A stretch of 64,000 bases of DNA, from contig NC_092120.1 of NCBI RefSeq assembly GCF_045679555.1, positions 11,213,305 through 11,277,304 of the forward strand, in the 5' to 3' direction. Source of the stretch: Salvelinus alpinus. Taxonomy: Eukaryota > Chordata > Actinopteri > Salmoniformes > Salmonidae. Numbering within the stretch: position 1 is the stretch's first letter; every line of letters begins with the position of its first letter. This document shows positions 1 to 12,564 of the stretch, piece by piece. Both the position numbers and the translations under genes were made by a program. The notes below the pieces were generated by a model. That model searched no databases. It had not been told where the DNA came from and saw only the letters and a program-made list of their open reading frames with translations.

Positions 1-1610
1 AGCAGCGCTCTGTCTGCGTCCAATACCAAGCCACTGAGCAAGTGATGATGAAACGACTTGTGTACGGGTATCTACAGCGTAACGTTACGCCCCTTCTGCT
101 CTCCAAACGGATGCACATATAGATAGATGTATGTACCATCAGAGACTACTTACTGTGTGGTAAAACAGTTATAACAAGCTGAATATACAATTTGGGAAAC
201 TCAATACCTTTTTATAAATGTATTTGATATATATTTCTTCCCAAAATAGAATGTTACAGATTTCAGATAATAATTAATGAAATTGGTATTTAATGAACAC
301 CCTCAGATATTCATTGCCCCTACATTCCATATAGACCAGTTAGCCATGCCCACCAGATACCCTCTTTGTATTAGCCAACTCCAAAATACCAGATACTCTC
401 TTCATCCTATATTCTAGAGTCACTTTTTCCAATTCTCAGATACCATATACTGTGTACTCATAACATAAGTAGGCCAGTATTGAGCATTAACACCATAAGA
501 AATGCATGATACAATACATTACTGGGGGATGTCCTATAGATTAAACATGCTATTAGGTCTGGATTCAAATAGAGTTCAAGAACAATCTGATGATGTATCA
601 TTCATAGAAATATAATTATATTCATATGGTATCATGCATGTCAGTTGTGTACAGTATGCCTATATTAGATAAATACTCACCCCAAGTAATATCAGTATGG
701 GGAATGGCCTATATAATCAAAACCTTATGATATATTGATTTATAGCTTCCAGCTTTTAAAACAATTCCTTCAAGTTGAAATCATACCCATAACAAGGCAC
801 ATTTATGTTAAAAAATCATATTAAAATGCATTATTTCCAGCAATACGATCTGTGTTTCGGAGGTTGAGATGCTGTTGTGTAAAACACTCACCAATCATGT
901 TAGACAGGACTCATTTGGGATTTTGTACATCTGAGTGGAACTGTCCCCTTTCTTCATGGACATTTTTGACCTAAATCTTTTAAATTCTCACTTTCTCTCA
1001 ATCTAAGGTAATGGAATGCCCAGTATGTCAATGTAATGTGTAGGTGGTAATGTTATAAAGAGTTTGTGAAGCGATAGAGGCTTTGAATGACACCTATCAG
1101 TGCAATTGCTTGACATTAGAACATAAGGCTTGGTTATCATTCAACTACCATTAGAATGTTTGATTTCCAGTTATTTTACTGCAGTGCACTATGATGACAG
1201 GATAGACCTATCAATGTTATTGAGCCCATATAATCTAATCTTCCATTAGGTTCACGTCTTGTTATCTGTGTTTGTCCCATCCTGATTCAGACACCATGTG
1301 AACCAGATATACTTAATATGATTAGATAGGCAAATAGCACCCATTCACATCATCAGTGAAGGACCCTTATCCTCAGACACAGTTATGTTCAACAGCCCAT
1401 TTTGTTCATTAACCTCAGAATATAAGAGGTCCTTATCGGTGCTGCAGTGCGTGATTAGACAGCCGTGGATAGTAAGGTGAGCTACAGTACGTAAGTACAG
1501 GGTACTCAGACAAGGCGCTGCCTTTTTGGGTTGTTCCCATAGCTAGAACAGGAGGATAGCATCTCTGCAATGTGGGACTAAATCCAGGTATTACACCCTC
1601 TTTTTCTCCC
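1..1610. other. AT-rich non-coding sequence
   Basis: No open frame with coding character, RNA gene or recognisable transposon is visible here. Short frames in the region lack splice context and recognisable protein motifs. The sequence runs directly into the 46-bp minisatellite. Confidence 0.5.
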
Positions 1611-1617
1611 ACACATA

Positions 1618-2637
1618 CAAACACACACCTCTTGGACCTGTGTTCACACAGGTACAGTCAACACAAACACACACCTCTTGGACCTGTATTCACACAGGAA
1701 CAGTCAACACAAACACACACCTCTTGGACCTGTATTCACACAGGAACAGTCAACATAAACACACACCTCTTGGACCTGTATTCACACAGGAACAGTCAAC
1801 ACAAACACACACCTCTTGGACCTGTATTCACACAGGAACAGTCAACATAAACACACACCTCTTGGACCTGTATTCACACAGGAACAGTCAACACAAACAC
1901 ACACCTCTTGGACCTGTATTCACACAGGAACAGTCAACACAAACACACACCTCTTGGACCTGTATTCACACAGGAACAGTCAACACAAACACACACCTCT
2001 TGGACCTGTATTCACACAGGTACAGTCAACACAAACACACACCTCTTGGACCTGTATTCACACAGGTACAGTCAACACAAACACACACCTCTTGGACCTG
2101 TATTCACACAGGAACAGTCAACACAAACACACACCTCTTGGACCTGTATTCACACAGGAACAGTCAACACAAACACACACCTCTTGGACCTGTATTCACA
2201 CAGGAACAGTCAACACAAACACACACCTCTTGGACCTGTATTCACACAGGAACAGTCAACACAAACACACACCTCTTGGACCTGTATTCACACAGGAACA
2301 GTCAACACAAACACACACCTCTTGGACCTGTATTCACACAGGAACAGTCAACACAAACACACACCTCTTGGACCTGTATTCACACAGGAACAGTCAACAC
2401 AAACACACACCTCTTGGACCTGTATTCACACAGGAACAGTCAACACAAACACACACCTCTTGGACCTGTATTCACACAGGTACAGTCAACACAAACACAC
2501 ACCTCTTGGACCTGTATTCACACAGGAACAGTCAACACAAACACACACCTCTTGGACCTGTATTCACACAGGTACAGTCAACACAAACACACACCTCTTG
2601 GACCTGTATTCACACAGGAACAGTCAACACAAACACA
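1618..2637 (+). repeat. 46-bp minisatellite, about 22 copies
   Basis: A 46-bp unit containing cacctcttggacctgtattc followed by cacacaggaacagtcaacac repeats head to tail about 22 times. Copies differ mainly at one position (ggaaca or ggtaca) and at an occasional c-to-t change (caacac or caacat). Because 46 is not a multiple of 3, translation cycles through all frames every three units. The unit has no stop in any forward frame, so three long overlapping frames of 291-390 codons appear. These are artefacts of the repeat and not genes. The near-identity of copies points to recent expansion and probable length polymorphism. Confidence 0.95.
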
Positions 2638-2639
2638 GG

Positions 2640-4505
2640 TGCTTACTTGCTCCTTCTTTCGCTCTCTCTTTTTCTCTCCCTCTGTCATACCCACATCCAG
2701 ACACCCTTGTTTTCATTCCCCATGCCCATCAGAGGGGAAAAGAGAGAAGCAGAGGATGGCTGGCAGGCAGACGGGCAGATTGAGGAGGGTGATTGTTTTG
2801 AAAGTTATGTAACTCAGACTGTCTGGCTGCTCACCTTAAAGCCATCGGACAGACCAGCTAGAGCGTTAGAGAGTTAGAACTCCAGTTCACTGACAGGGTT
2901 AATAATGATACACTACGACGGGAGGAAGCAAATCAACCAGTCAGGAAAAGCTCAATGACTTTTTCCACAGCGCTCCAATCTGATTGGGTCATGTCCCGTT
3001 TGGAAAACCGTCTTGGAATACATCCGCTACCCATTCACCGACAGAGAATAACATGCCTCATTTAGGAGAATCAAATATATTGTATACAGCCTACTTATGT
3101 AGGATGGCAGTGATCAGGCAGGGAGTGGGAGTATGCAGTATATCAAGAACCAATGTGAAATCAGGATTAGTATTTCAATAGGCATTCATAACTGCATAGC
3201 CTACAGTGTTTCTCCAATACTTTTTTAAACCATAAGCCCCAAAATGCCACATGTAGGACTGTGAACATATATATATATTTTTTTACTTAAATCAATATCA
3301 ATATCATTAAGGAAGGGATCCCTTCCACAGTAATTATACAGGGAACAGTGTACTAGCCTTATCTCACAAGCGTACAGCTTCCCACTTTACATCAACGTAA
3401 CTACTATCAAAAGCACAAGGTCATCTACAGCAGTCAGCATGTTCTGTCCACCCAATGGAATTAGTCTGAATAACAGGATATGTCAAGCCCCTCCAGATAT
3501 AGAGTACTAGAAGGCTATGAGCTCTTCAGTGCTCTCTTCCACTTTGTGGAGCAGAGCTGACCTCAGCCTGAGCCTGTACGAGAGTCTTTTCTACAGGAAG
3601 TGCCCTCTCAATAAAGGAAAAGACAGCAATATAAGAGAGGCGGATGTTGGCATGGTCCTGTTGAGTAGGGCAGAACATTGAGGATAAAGATATGTACTAT
3701 ATTTTATCTCTGAGACACACTGAACATTCTGCCCAATTGAATAAGATAGTGAAAAAGAGAGGGGGCGAGAAATATGAAATCATACCCTGCAATCCCTCCT
3801 ATCACATTCCTCTTATGCAATATCATCACACTCATGGGGGCTCCACTTCACAAAACATTCCAGGTGCCTATAGCATCTTCATATACAAAGGATCCTAAGG
3901 GCTGATAAGGATCACAGTGCTGTGTATGTTTAGAGGAAAAGTGCCAAGTGTTATAGCAGTGAGTGAATGTGGACTAGGTTAGATTAAGAGCACATTGTTG
4001 GGGGTAGAGGCTCACAATAATGATTCCCCTGGACCATCAGTAAGACCCCTTGTCACGCGATAGAAAGACGGGCGCCACTTGTTTATGTGTGTGTACAGGA
4101 CGGATCAGGGTGTGTACCTGTGTCACGAACGTTATAATGGTGACAGGTGATGAGTGATGATGGGGACCTTGAATAGGACTGGGAGCCCCTGTGTACTCCC
4201 TCTACGATTCATTGTGCTGCTATAGACTTCCTATTGACAGGATATGGACATGGCGGGTACTGTGCATATTCACTATGCACTGGGCACACACTGGTCGAAT
4301 AAATGTTATTTCCACGTTGTTTCAATGAAATGACGTGGAACCAAGGTGGAATAGACGTTGAATTGAGTTCTGGGAGCTGCACTGATTATCTGATCTATAA
4401 ATCAACCCCATTTCTAAACAAATGATAGATCTCTGTCAGAGATGAATGTCAGTGAAACTGTGCAAAGCCTTTCTCAGACTAATCTCTTGTGGACAGATGT
4501 TAACA
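2640..4505. other. Non-coding spacer
   Basis: A CT-rich stretch follows the minisatellite (2640-2700), then ordinary AT-rich sequence. The part around 4270-4375 (motifs ccacgttgtttcaatg and gacgttgaattgag) resembles the dispersed repeat that ends in cccagtggg seen again near 14700 and 31510-31680. No exon is supported. Confidence 0.4.
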
Positions 4506-4506
4506 T

Positions 4507-4726
4507 GGGCTCCCGAGTGGCGCAGCGGTCTAAGGCACTGCATCTCAGTGTAAAAGGTGTCACTACAGTCCCTGGTTTGAATCCAAGCTGAATCACATCC
4601 GGCTGTGATTGAGAGTCCCATAGGGCGGCGCACAAATGGCCCAGTGTCGTCTGGGTTTGGCCGGGGTAGGCCGTCATTGTAAATAAGAATTTGTTCTTAA
4701 CTGAGTTGCCTGGTTAAATAAACAAA
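4507..4726 (+). repeat. tRNA-derived SINE (salmonid tRNA-Leu-like type)
   Basis: The head reads like a tRNA-Leu gene with an A box (gagtggcgcagcggtctaag) and a B box (ggtttgaatcc). It is followed by a body with gtcccatagggcggcgcac and a tail with aagaatttgttcttaactga ending in an A-rich taaataaac. This is the common salmonid SINE with a tRNA promoter and a LINE-like tail. It looks full length. Such elements are copied by LINE enzymes in trans. Truncated minus-strand copies lie at 22936-23010 and 28491-28652. The exact subfamily name was not verified. Confidence 0.85.
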
Positions 4727-5822
4727 GTCGATGCAAGACTTTGGTTCTAGGATGTTGAAATGATGCTCAGACCCATGTGAACCTACCTGGTGATATAAAT
4801 AAACATTTTAAACGGAAGTGCTTTGCTGTATCAGTAAACCCAGAATAGGCTATAAAAAGCCAGAAGGGAGCTGGCCTTTGAGCCCCAGGTGTCTGGTGGG
4901 GTTGTGGCATTTCACTGAATGTCAGACTCCTCGTGTACTGTGGATACAGCTGCCCTCACGTTCCTGATGATGTGAGAGGAGTGACACGTGTTCCCTTGTC
5001 TCATCTCCCAAAGGTGACATGGCACAAACCCACACTGACCCAGTCCACTGCTGGAAAGGGCAAATGCGTGGTGGGGTCAGTTCCACATTAAAAAATACAC
5101 ACAAAAAACCTACACACACATCTGTAAGGTCTTTGAAAAGGTTACATGTGATTAACAATTTCAGCTTCTTGCTGTTGACTCATCCTACTACAGGGTCAGG
5201 GGTCACTTTGTGGTGTCACAGATGGGTGGATTTGGGGGCAGAAAAAAAAGAGGTGGTCTCAAAAACGAATCCAGATGCTTTTTGTTCAGTGCCTAAAGAC
5301 ATAAAAGCAGAGGTATTCTCATATGTAGTGGCAACTTAAAAATATCAGGATCTATTACTGTTGCACTAAAACAAATCCTGCCCACTCAAAATCATTAAGG
5401 TGAATAATCTCAGACACCAAGAACTAAAATCTTGCACAATTGTGTCAGATATGTTACATGCAAATCCTGCCCACTGTCCACGAGAGATTATTAAGTGCAT
5501 GACATCTACATTAAATCACTTTTACAAGTCAACATGGGTTTGCCAACTATGCACATTGTGTATGAATGCTAGGTAAACATGATCAACTGGAAACATAAAA
5601 CAAATTGAGCAGGATAAAAAATATGAATATTTATTTCGACTAACCAAGGAGCACTTGATGTTACATCTTTTTTTACAGGTTTTGTTGCCCCCTTGTGGTA
5701 AAGAAAATGTATTACTTGATTAGAAAAGTTGGCAGCAAAAAATAGTATTGGAACTTTAACAACTCTGAAACTATACAACAAACCATTCTCTCTAAGAAAT
5801 GATCCATCATATACAGTTTTAT

Positions 5823-6405
5823 CATTGGTGTAAAGTAATTAAGTAAAAATACATTGAAGTACTACTTAAGTAGTTTTTTGGGGTATTTGTACTTTACCAT
5901 TTATATTTTTTACAACTTTTACTTCACTACATTCCTAAAGAAAATATGTACTTCTTACTCCTATTTTCCCTGACAACCAAAAGCACTCGTTACATTTCGA
6001 ATGCTTAGCATGATAGGAAAATTGTCACATTTACGTACTTATCAAGAAAACGCGCAGTTATCACTACTGCCTCTGATCTGGCAGACTTCACTAAACACAA
6101 ATGCTTTGTTTGTAAATTATGTCTGTGTTGGAGTGTGCCCCTGACTATCAGTAAATAAAACAAATTGTGCTTTCTGGTTTGCTTAATATAAGAAATGTAA
6201 AATTATGTATAGCATTTACTTTTACTTTTGATACTTAAGTATATTTTAGCAATTACATTTACTTTTGATTATTCTATTTAAAAACATTTTTTTTTTAAAC
6301 TTTTACTCTAGTATTTAAGTGGGTGGCTTTTACTTGAGTAATTTTCTATTAAGGTATCTTTACTTTTACTCATGTATGACAATTGGGTACTTTTTCCACC
6401 ACTGA
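5823..6405. repeat. AT-rich dispersed repeat, probably a non-autonomous DNA element
   Basis: The block starts near gtaaagtaattaagtaaaa and ends near gggtactttttccaccactg, with internal runs of acttttactt, aagtattt and similar words in both orientations. I recognise this text pattern as a high-copy fish repeat. It carries no coding capacity. It lies just downstream of the METTL6 stop codon, so it may be part of the METTL6 3' untranslated region. Exact ends and superfamily are uncertain. Confidence 0.5.
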
Positions 6406-6557
6406 GTTATAATAATAAAAAAGCATAATCAAACAAATGGCACTTAAATCAGCAATACGGCAGTGTAGGCTTTTGTCCAATGATATCCATTTATATATGA
6501 AGGTTTCAGTCCATTTGTGCCTTTGAAGGATTCAAACATTTGTTGAGGAAAGGGACT

Positions 6558-8570
6558 TCAGGAGCCCTGTAATTGGTCTGGCCTTCGGAACTTGCTTTGA
6601 AGGAACACCCTGGGCACACAAAGCCCCTCCTTCTTATTGACCGTTTCTCGTAGCACGTACTCATTGGTTACACTCTCGAACCCCGCCCCTCTGAACAGGT
6701 CTGCTAGGAGCTCTGAAACACAGACGTTCAGATTTGGTATTTTATTAGGCTCCCCATTAGCTGTTGCAAAAGCAGCAGCTACTCTTCCTGGGGTCCACAC
6801 AAAACATGACATCATACAGAACATTAATAGTCAAGAACAGCTCAAGGACAGAACTACATTAAAAAAAGGCACACGTAGCCTTATTATTGATGCATACACA
6901 CAAACTACGTCAAATAGGGGAGAGGCGTTGTGCCGTGAGGTGTTGCTTCATCTGTTTTTTGAAACCAGGTTTGCTGTTTATTTGAGCAATATGAGATGAA
7001 ACAGAGTTCCATGCAATAATGGCTCTATATAATACTGTACGCTTTCTTGAATTTGTTCTGGTTTTGAGGACTGTGAAAAGATCCCTGGTGGCATATCTGG
7101 TGGGATAAGTGTGTGTGTGAGAGCTGTGTGTAAGTTGACTATGCAAACAATTTGGAATTTTCAACACATTAATATTTCTTATAAAAAGAAGAAGTAATGC
7201 AGTCAGTCTCTCCTCAACTCTTAGCCAAGAGAGACTGGCATGCATAGTATTTATATCATCCCTCTGATTACAATTAAGAGCAAGACGTGCCGCTCTGTTC
7301 TGGACCAGCTGCAGCTTAACTAGGTCTTTCTTAGCAGCACTTGACCACACTACTGGACCATAATCAAGATTAGACAATAATCATGATTCAAAATGTATAA
7401 ACAGAGAAAGAGTCCCACAGAAGAGACCAGACCAACTGCTTACTGCTTGTGGGTAATTCGAAAAGACAAAAAAAGACAATAAAGAAAGACAAAAAAGCTA
7501 AAATAACTACGAGGGAAAATGTTGGAGAGGAAAGAGGAATGGACTGACCTTTGGAGAAGAAATAAGACCTGGTACCATCCTGTCTGACGTAGAAGTTCTC
7601 TCCCAGTTTGTTTCCGGCCTTAAACCTCATCATGGCGTGGTCATACAGACCATAGTCCCTGAACAGAATGATGCCCCCTGGCTTCAGAACCTGACACAGA
7701 GAATGTCAATAAAGTCACAAGTTATTTTGAGGGTGTTAAGTGTTTACTGCAGTTTCATCCTTTTCCTCAGCCCCGTCTCACCCTGTAAATGTTGTCCAGA
7801 GCCTGCTGCATCTTGTCTGGGTGGATGGCTGAGAGAACGAATATGAGCGTGGCCACATCCACACATCCCACTGGGATGTTTCCCCTCAGGTCATCCTTAG
7901 TCAGGTCACACTGGAACGCACTGCAGCGCTCAGCACAGTACAGGGAGTGTTGCTGAGGACAAAGAGAAAATGACACTGGATATCAGGGTTGTTTTGTTAA
8001 AAGTCCCACTGGCTCTGGGTCATCAGTGGTACATCTTCTTACCTTCACAAACTCCACAGCTCGTGGTGAGAAGTCACAGGCATAGACAAAGATGTTAAGG
8101 TCTTCCTCCAGTAGTGGGAAGATGCAGTTCCCAACCCCACAGCCAGCTTCAAGCAGGACCAGCTTCTGGGCTTCAAACTGAGAGAGAGAGAAACGTACCG
8201 TATTGAGAAATGTATTGAGATGCACCCCTAGTTGGAAACCTAACAACTTCCTACGCCATCTTCTTACCTCAAGGCACACTTTCAGTTCTTCAAACTCTCT
8301 GGTGGTCCAATGCCTATCCTTGAAAAAGTTTGTTGTGTTCCTTTTGTAAAACAAGTCCCAGTTTTTCTGTGCCTCCTTTTCCAACTTCATCTGCTTGAAG
8401 TCAGACACCAAAGTCTGGTCACCTGTCAGTTTCTCCATCTCTTTCTCATTCAAAGTCCTGCCAGTAGATGTTTTGCTTTGGACAGGTGGGGTAAGACATC
8501 GCAATCCGTCTTTGGGTTCCTCTCCAGGGAGTACAACATTGGCTGTGTCGTCTTGCTTTGATAGTGCCAT
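6558..8570 (-). CDS. mettl6: METTL6, tRNA N3-methylcytidine methyltransferase
   Basis: Five coding exons on the minus strand: 8570-8268, 8177-8043, 7952-7782, 7690-7549 and 6712-6558, all with GT-AG junctions. They give 301 residues, against about 284 in human. The start ATG at 8570 has G at -3 and +4. The SAM-binding motif EAGCGVGN is at residues 111-118, YACDFSP at 133-139 (acidic residue contacting the cofactor), and FQCDLTKDD at about 159-166. The N-terminal half carries [20 protein letters not shown] and the C-terminus carries [20 protein letters not shown], both near-identical to METTL6 of other vertebrates. METTL6 is known to make m3C at position 32 of serine tRNAs. The frame is open throughout. 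The last intron carries a LINE fragment almost up to the final acceptor. Identity is from memory of the family, with high certainty. Confidence 0.95.
6722..7381 (-). mobile_element. 5'-truncated LINE fragment in last METTL6 intron
   Basis: A minus-strand frame (7377-6910, about 155 codons) encodes the C-terminal region of a LINE reverse-transcriptase protein. Diagnostic words are [29 protein letters not shown] and [11 protein letters not shown]. It is followed by a short 3' untranslated part (to about 6722) containing cccaggaagagtagctgctg on the minus strand. Only the last fraction of the protein remains, as expected from 5' truncation during insertion. It lies in the same orientation as METTL6 and ends about 10 bp from the acceptor of the last exon. 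The clade (L2/CR1/Rex-like) is inferred. Confidence 0.8.
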
Positions 8571-9200
8571 AACTTGCACTACTGTAATTAACGGCAGTAG
8601 CTAATAGCAGAACTTCCTTGACATCCTCAAATCTATTATTTCATCAATCCATATGAAATTATCCTGCTAATGTTAATGGATGACACTAACACATTATAGT
8701 GATAGATAGACTGTTATTGAAAATGCACGAAATATTTTCACATACATTTTTTATGAACGCAAATGTTCCAGAAATGTTCTAAGACTTCGCGTGTGGCATG
8801 TAGTCTTCTTCGTCCGTGTGGGAACAGTGTTTGATTACGATGATTCCGGCATGTTCATCTCAGTCAGTAAAAACGTTGTACTTATTCGTGTGAGTGAAAA
8901 TCGTATTATTATACTAATATATAATAATACATCGTTACTAATTCTAACGTGCTGAATATGCAGATTTTTCGGTGTTTATTTTGGGGTCAACCCAATTAGG
9001 GTGCTCAGATCCTATCGGTGACATTTCAGCACTGGAACAAACAGGAAAAGGAGTGGTCATGTGACGTAGGGATTGTTTTTCAAAATAGCTTAGCTAGCTG
9101 CATAGCTAGCTGAAGTATCTTATATACTACGTTATTATCATTCAATTTTATAACGCAGCATAATTTAAATAAATGTGAATATTAAACTTCTAGCATAGTC
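8571..9200. promoter_or_regulatory. Shared METTL6-EAF1 divergent promoter region
   Basis: The two start codons are 630 bp apart and point away from each other, so both promoters and 5' untranslated sequences must fit here. No clear TATA box is visible for either gene. A motif gtcatgtgacgta at 9056-9068 combines an E-box-like palindrome (gtcatgtgac) with a CRE-like half (tgacgta). The sequence tagctagctgcatagctagc at 9089-9108 is palindromic. Start sites cannot be placed from sequence alone. Confidence 0.55.
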
Positions 9201-11707
9201 ATGAATGGGAGTACAAATCCGCTCTTGGACAAAGAAGAACATGTTTTGAAGCTCGGAGAGAGCTTTGAGAAGAGGCCAAAATCATCATTTCACACCATCA
9301 GATGTTAGTAGTCTATTTTTATTGATTAAATATAAATGTGTAAATATGTTACGTTTATTTTACTATACCCAACTTTAGTCACTCCTTTTGACAAGTTGGT
9401 AAGTTAGATAACGTTAGCTAACTATCTTCGTCAGCTAGCTAACGTTATCTAACAATGTAGCTAGTTATTGTTAGTTAGCTAGCACAAAAAACTAACGGTA
9501 ACGTTAATCCGGTACGATAGTACATTACCAGAAAAAATATTGTAATCGGATTACAAATACTTTTGAAAACGTAGGTAGCGTACATTAGCAAGGTCATTAC
9601 TTTTAAATTCAGAAAGAATGTTTGCAAAAAAATACATGAATACCTTTCTGTTTTCTCAATGATATTCAATTCAGTACTGAAAAAAGGCGCAAATTAAAAA
9701 CCTCTTAATGGAATGGGCCCTTTTTCTTTTGACATACCCAAATCTAACTGCCTGTAGCTCAGGCCCTGAAGCAAGGATATGCATATTCTTTGTACCATTT
9801 GAAAGGAAACACTTTGAAGTTTGTGGAAATGTGAATGTAAAGGAATGTAGGAGAATATAACACATTAGATCTGGTAAAAGATAATACAAAGAAAAACCCC
9901 CCAGGTTTTTTTTGGGTTTTTTGTACCATCATCTTTGAAATGCAAGAGAAAGGCCATAATGTATTATTCCAGCCCAGGTGCAATTTATATATTGGCCACG
10001 AGATGGCAGCAGTGTATGTGCAACGTTTTAGACTGATCCAATGAACCATTGCATTTCTGTTCAAAAATGTTCAAGACTGCCCAAATGTGCCTAATTTGTT
10101 TATTAGTAACTTTTCATGTTCAAAATTGTGCACTCTCAAACAATAGTATGGTATTATTTCACTGTAATGGCTACTGTAAATTGGACAGTGCAGTTAGATT
10201 AACAATCATTTTAGCTTTCTGCCAATATCAGATATGTCTATGTCCTGGAAAATGTTTTTGTTACTTACAACCTCATGCTAATCACATTAGCCTACGTTAG
10301 CTCAACCGTCCCGCAGGGGACACACCAAATGCGTTTGATGGGTCATTTTTTACTTCTTCTAATGCCTCTTAAGGGGAAAGTAATCAGATTACGTTACTGA
10401 GTTTGCGTAATCCAAAAGTTAGGTTACTGATTACAATTTTGGACAGGTAAGTAGTATTTCTGACATAATTGCCTTTCTCACTCTTTCACACTTGTAGATG
10501 ATTTCAAACCAGCTTCAATTGACACAAGCTGCGAGGGAGAGTTGCAAGTCGGTAAAGGAGAGGAAGTCACCATCACATTACCTCACATTCCAGTAAGAGT
10601 GGGTGTTTTTTAGTCATTGTTACTCAACTGTGGTCTTTTGCCTGTGCTGTACAATGACAATTTCTGATAACTCCACTTCAGAAAGATGAAAGCAAACTGT
10701 GTACTTGATCATGATACTTGTTATTGTGTTGTTCGTAGGGCTCTACACCACCCATGACAGTATTCAAAGGGAATAAGCGGCCATATCAGAAAGACTGTGT
10801 TCTTATCATCAATCATGACACTGGGGAGTACATGCTGGAGAAGTTGAGCAGCAGTATCCAGGTCAAGAAAACCAGGTGAGGGGTTAACCAAAACACTGTC
10901 TCAAAAATGCATAGTAACAATTAACCTTTAGGAGAAATGTGTTTTGCAGATCATTTGTGACAGTAGATGTGCAGCTGTTGACTTTGTTTTTCAGAGCGGA
11001 GGGCAGCAGTAAGATCCAGGCCAGGATTGAGCAACAGTCGGTGCGTGCCACTGCCACCCAGCCTCAAGCACAGTTCCGTGCCCCCACTAAGCCTGGTGCA
11101 GGGGCCAAGACCTCCCCCTCCCCTTCCAAGGACAACCCCTCCCCTGAGCCCCAGCTAGATGACATCAAGAGAGGTGAGCCTCTTCATGTGTTGCCACCAC
11201 TTTTACTAAGTGATCATTCTTGTTTCTCTATTGACTTTGTCTGTGTACTGACTCTGTTGCCTCTGTCGCCCCATCCTGGCCTGGCACAGAGCTGCGAGCG
11301 GAGGTGGATGTTATTGAACAAATGAGCAGCAGTAGCGGCAGCAGCTCATCTGACTCTGCCAGTGGCTCTGGTAGTGGGGACGACAGCTCCAGCAGTGATA
11401 GGGAGCATGACGCCCCTCATCCTCAACCTGTCCAACTCCCTCTCCCCCACATCCAGCCCTCCCCCAACCCCATGGTCAATGGAGGAGCAGACAGGCAACA
11501 GGGCAGCAACCAGCTGATGAACACGCTCAGTGAGTACCAGGGATGGTAGGGCCAGTGTAGCACTCTACGTTGAGATTACTACTAATCATTTATCTCTTGA
11601 TAGAAGTCTGTAGGTGGTGGTTGCAATGTAGTAATGTGTGTGTTGGTGTGTCCACAGGGAATGACCTCCAGTTGAGCGAGTCAGGCAGCGACAGTGATGA
11701 TGACTGA
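9201..11707 (+). CDS. eaf1: EAF1, ELL-associated factor 1
   Basis: Six coding exons: 9201-9303, 10498-10592, 10739-10875, 10995-11173, 11290-11529 and 11658-11707, all GT-AG. They sum to 804 nt, giving 267 residues plus stop (human 268). The N-terminal EAF domain is clear: [40 protein letters not shown], then [20 protein letters not shown]. The middle is Pro/Ser-rich with [12 protein letters not shown] Ser/Asp-rich activation segment ([10 protein letters not shown] and similar) follows, and the end is [18 protein letters not shown]1 binds ELL elongation factors in the super elongation and little elongation complexes and stimulates RNA polymerase II transcription in the nucleus. It is head to head with METTL6 and convergent with BMPER. 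No disruption seen. Confidence 0.96.
9540..10445. repeat. Probable dispersed repeat in EAF1 intron 1
   Basis: The intron segment is flanked by related words in opposite orientation: tgtaatcggattacaaatac near 9540 and gtaatcagattacgttactg near 10380, with gattacaattttgg near 10427. Internal text (ggccacgagatggcagcagt near 9995, ctcaaccgtcccgcagggga near 10301) matches patterns I associate with high-copy salmonid repeats. There is no coding capacity. Boundaries are approximate. Confidence 0.4.
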
Positions 11708-12560
11708 ACTGCCCCCAGTCTCTCTCCTGCCCTCTCTTTCTACCTCTCATTATTATACCATCTTGCTCTCCTCTTTCTTCTCTTTGCCTGGTTCCGTTGT
11801 TTCGTTGCTGTGGTAACCGACCCAACTGTAAAGTCTGGTTTTATTGTATTTTTTTATGTCTCTGTGAAGCCGGCCAACCTGGAGATTTAATAGTGTATTT
11901 TTGATTAGCTGTATATTTTGTTTTGTTTAAAAAAAATCCTTTTACATATGAAAACATGCTAAAGAATATATATTAGAATGCATGTACATATTTTCTGTAG
12001 TTAGAGCTCCTAGTTGTATCAACTTGTATCACAAGTCTTTGTTGTTTTCTTGTTTCATCACAAGGGGAGGGGCTTATTTGGACCATATCACCCCCATCTT
12101 CCCTATTTATCTGGAAATCAAAAGAAAGCACTGAAAGCATTTCACCCATTCCATGTTTTTATCAGTATCATGACACTTTCAAAATCAGTCTTTCAAGAGG
12201 CCAGGATACAGCTCACATCGAACTAAGCTACAGATGATACAAAAGGACATACTCATATTTTTTATGTAAAATCAGTTTCTAAAGTTTCGGTTTCTGTTCT
12301 GGTGAACAGGTAAATATCAGTAACATGTAAATGAGCCTGGGTCAATCCTTTACATGTCAAAGCACTTTAGTTTAATTGTAATATCAACACTTTCAGCAGT
12401 TTCCACCGAAAATATTTTGCATTGCTTTTAACAGCACCTTTCTGACCTAACCTTTAAATGCAACTAACACCCAGTACTTAGAGTTCACCATACCCTTTAT
12501 AGCTAATATTCTACTATTTCCACATCAATCATTTGACTTTCTGATTCTGCCTCACTCAAT
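11708..12560 (+). other. EAF1 3' untranslated and downstream sequence
   Basis: AT-rich sequence following the EAF1 stop. It contains no further coding signal. A polyadenylation site could not be placed with confidence. Confidence 0.4.
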
Positions 12561-12564
12561 AGCT

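Noticed and set aside
1618-2637. CRISPR-like array
   Set aside because: Units are continuous tandem copies without unique spacers, and the genome is a vertebrate.
1572-2877. Three long forward frames of 291-390 codons
   Set aside because: They are the 46-bp minisatellite read in rotating frames, with no splice or domain evidence.
4507-4580. Functional tRNA-Leu gene
   Set aside because: The tRNA-like part runs directly into a SINE body and tail.
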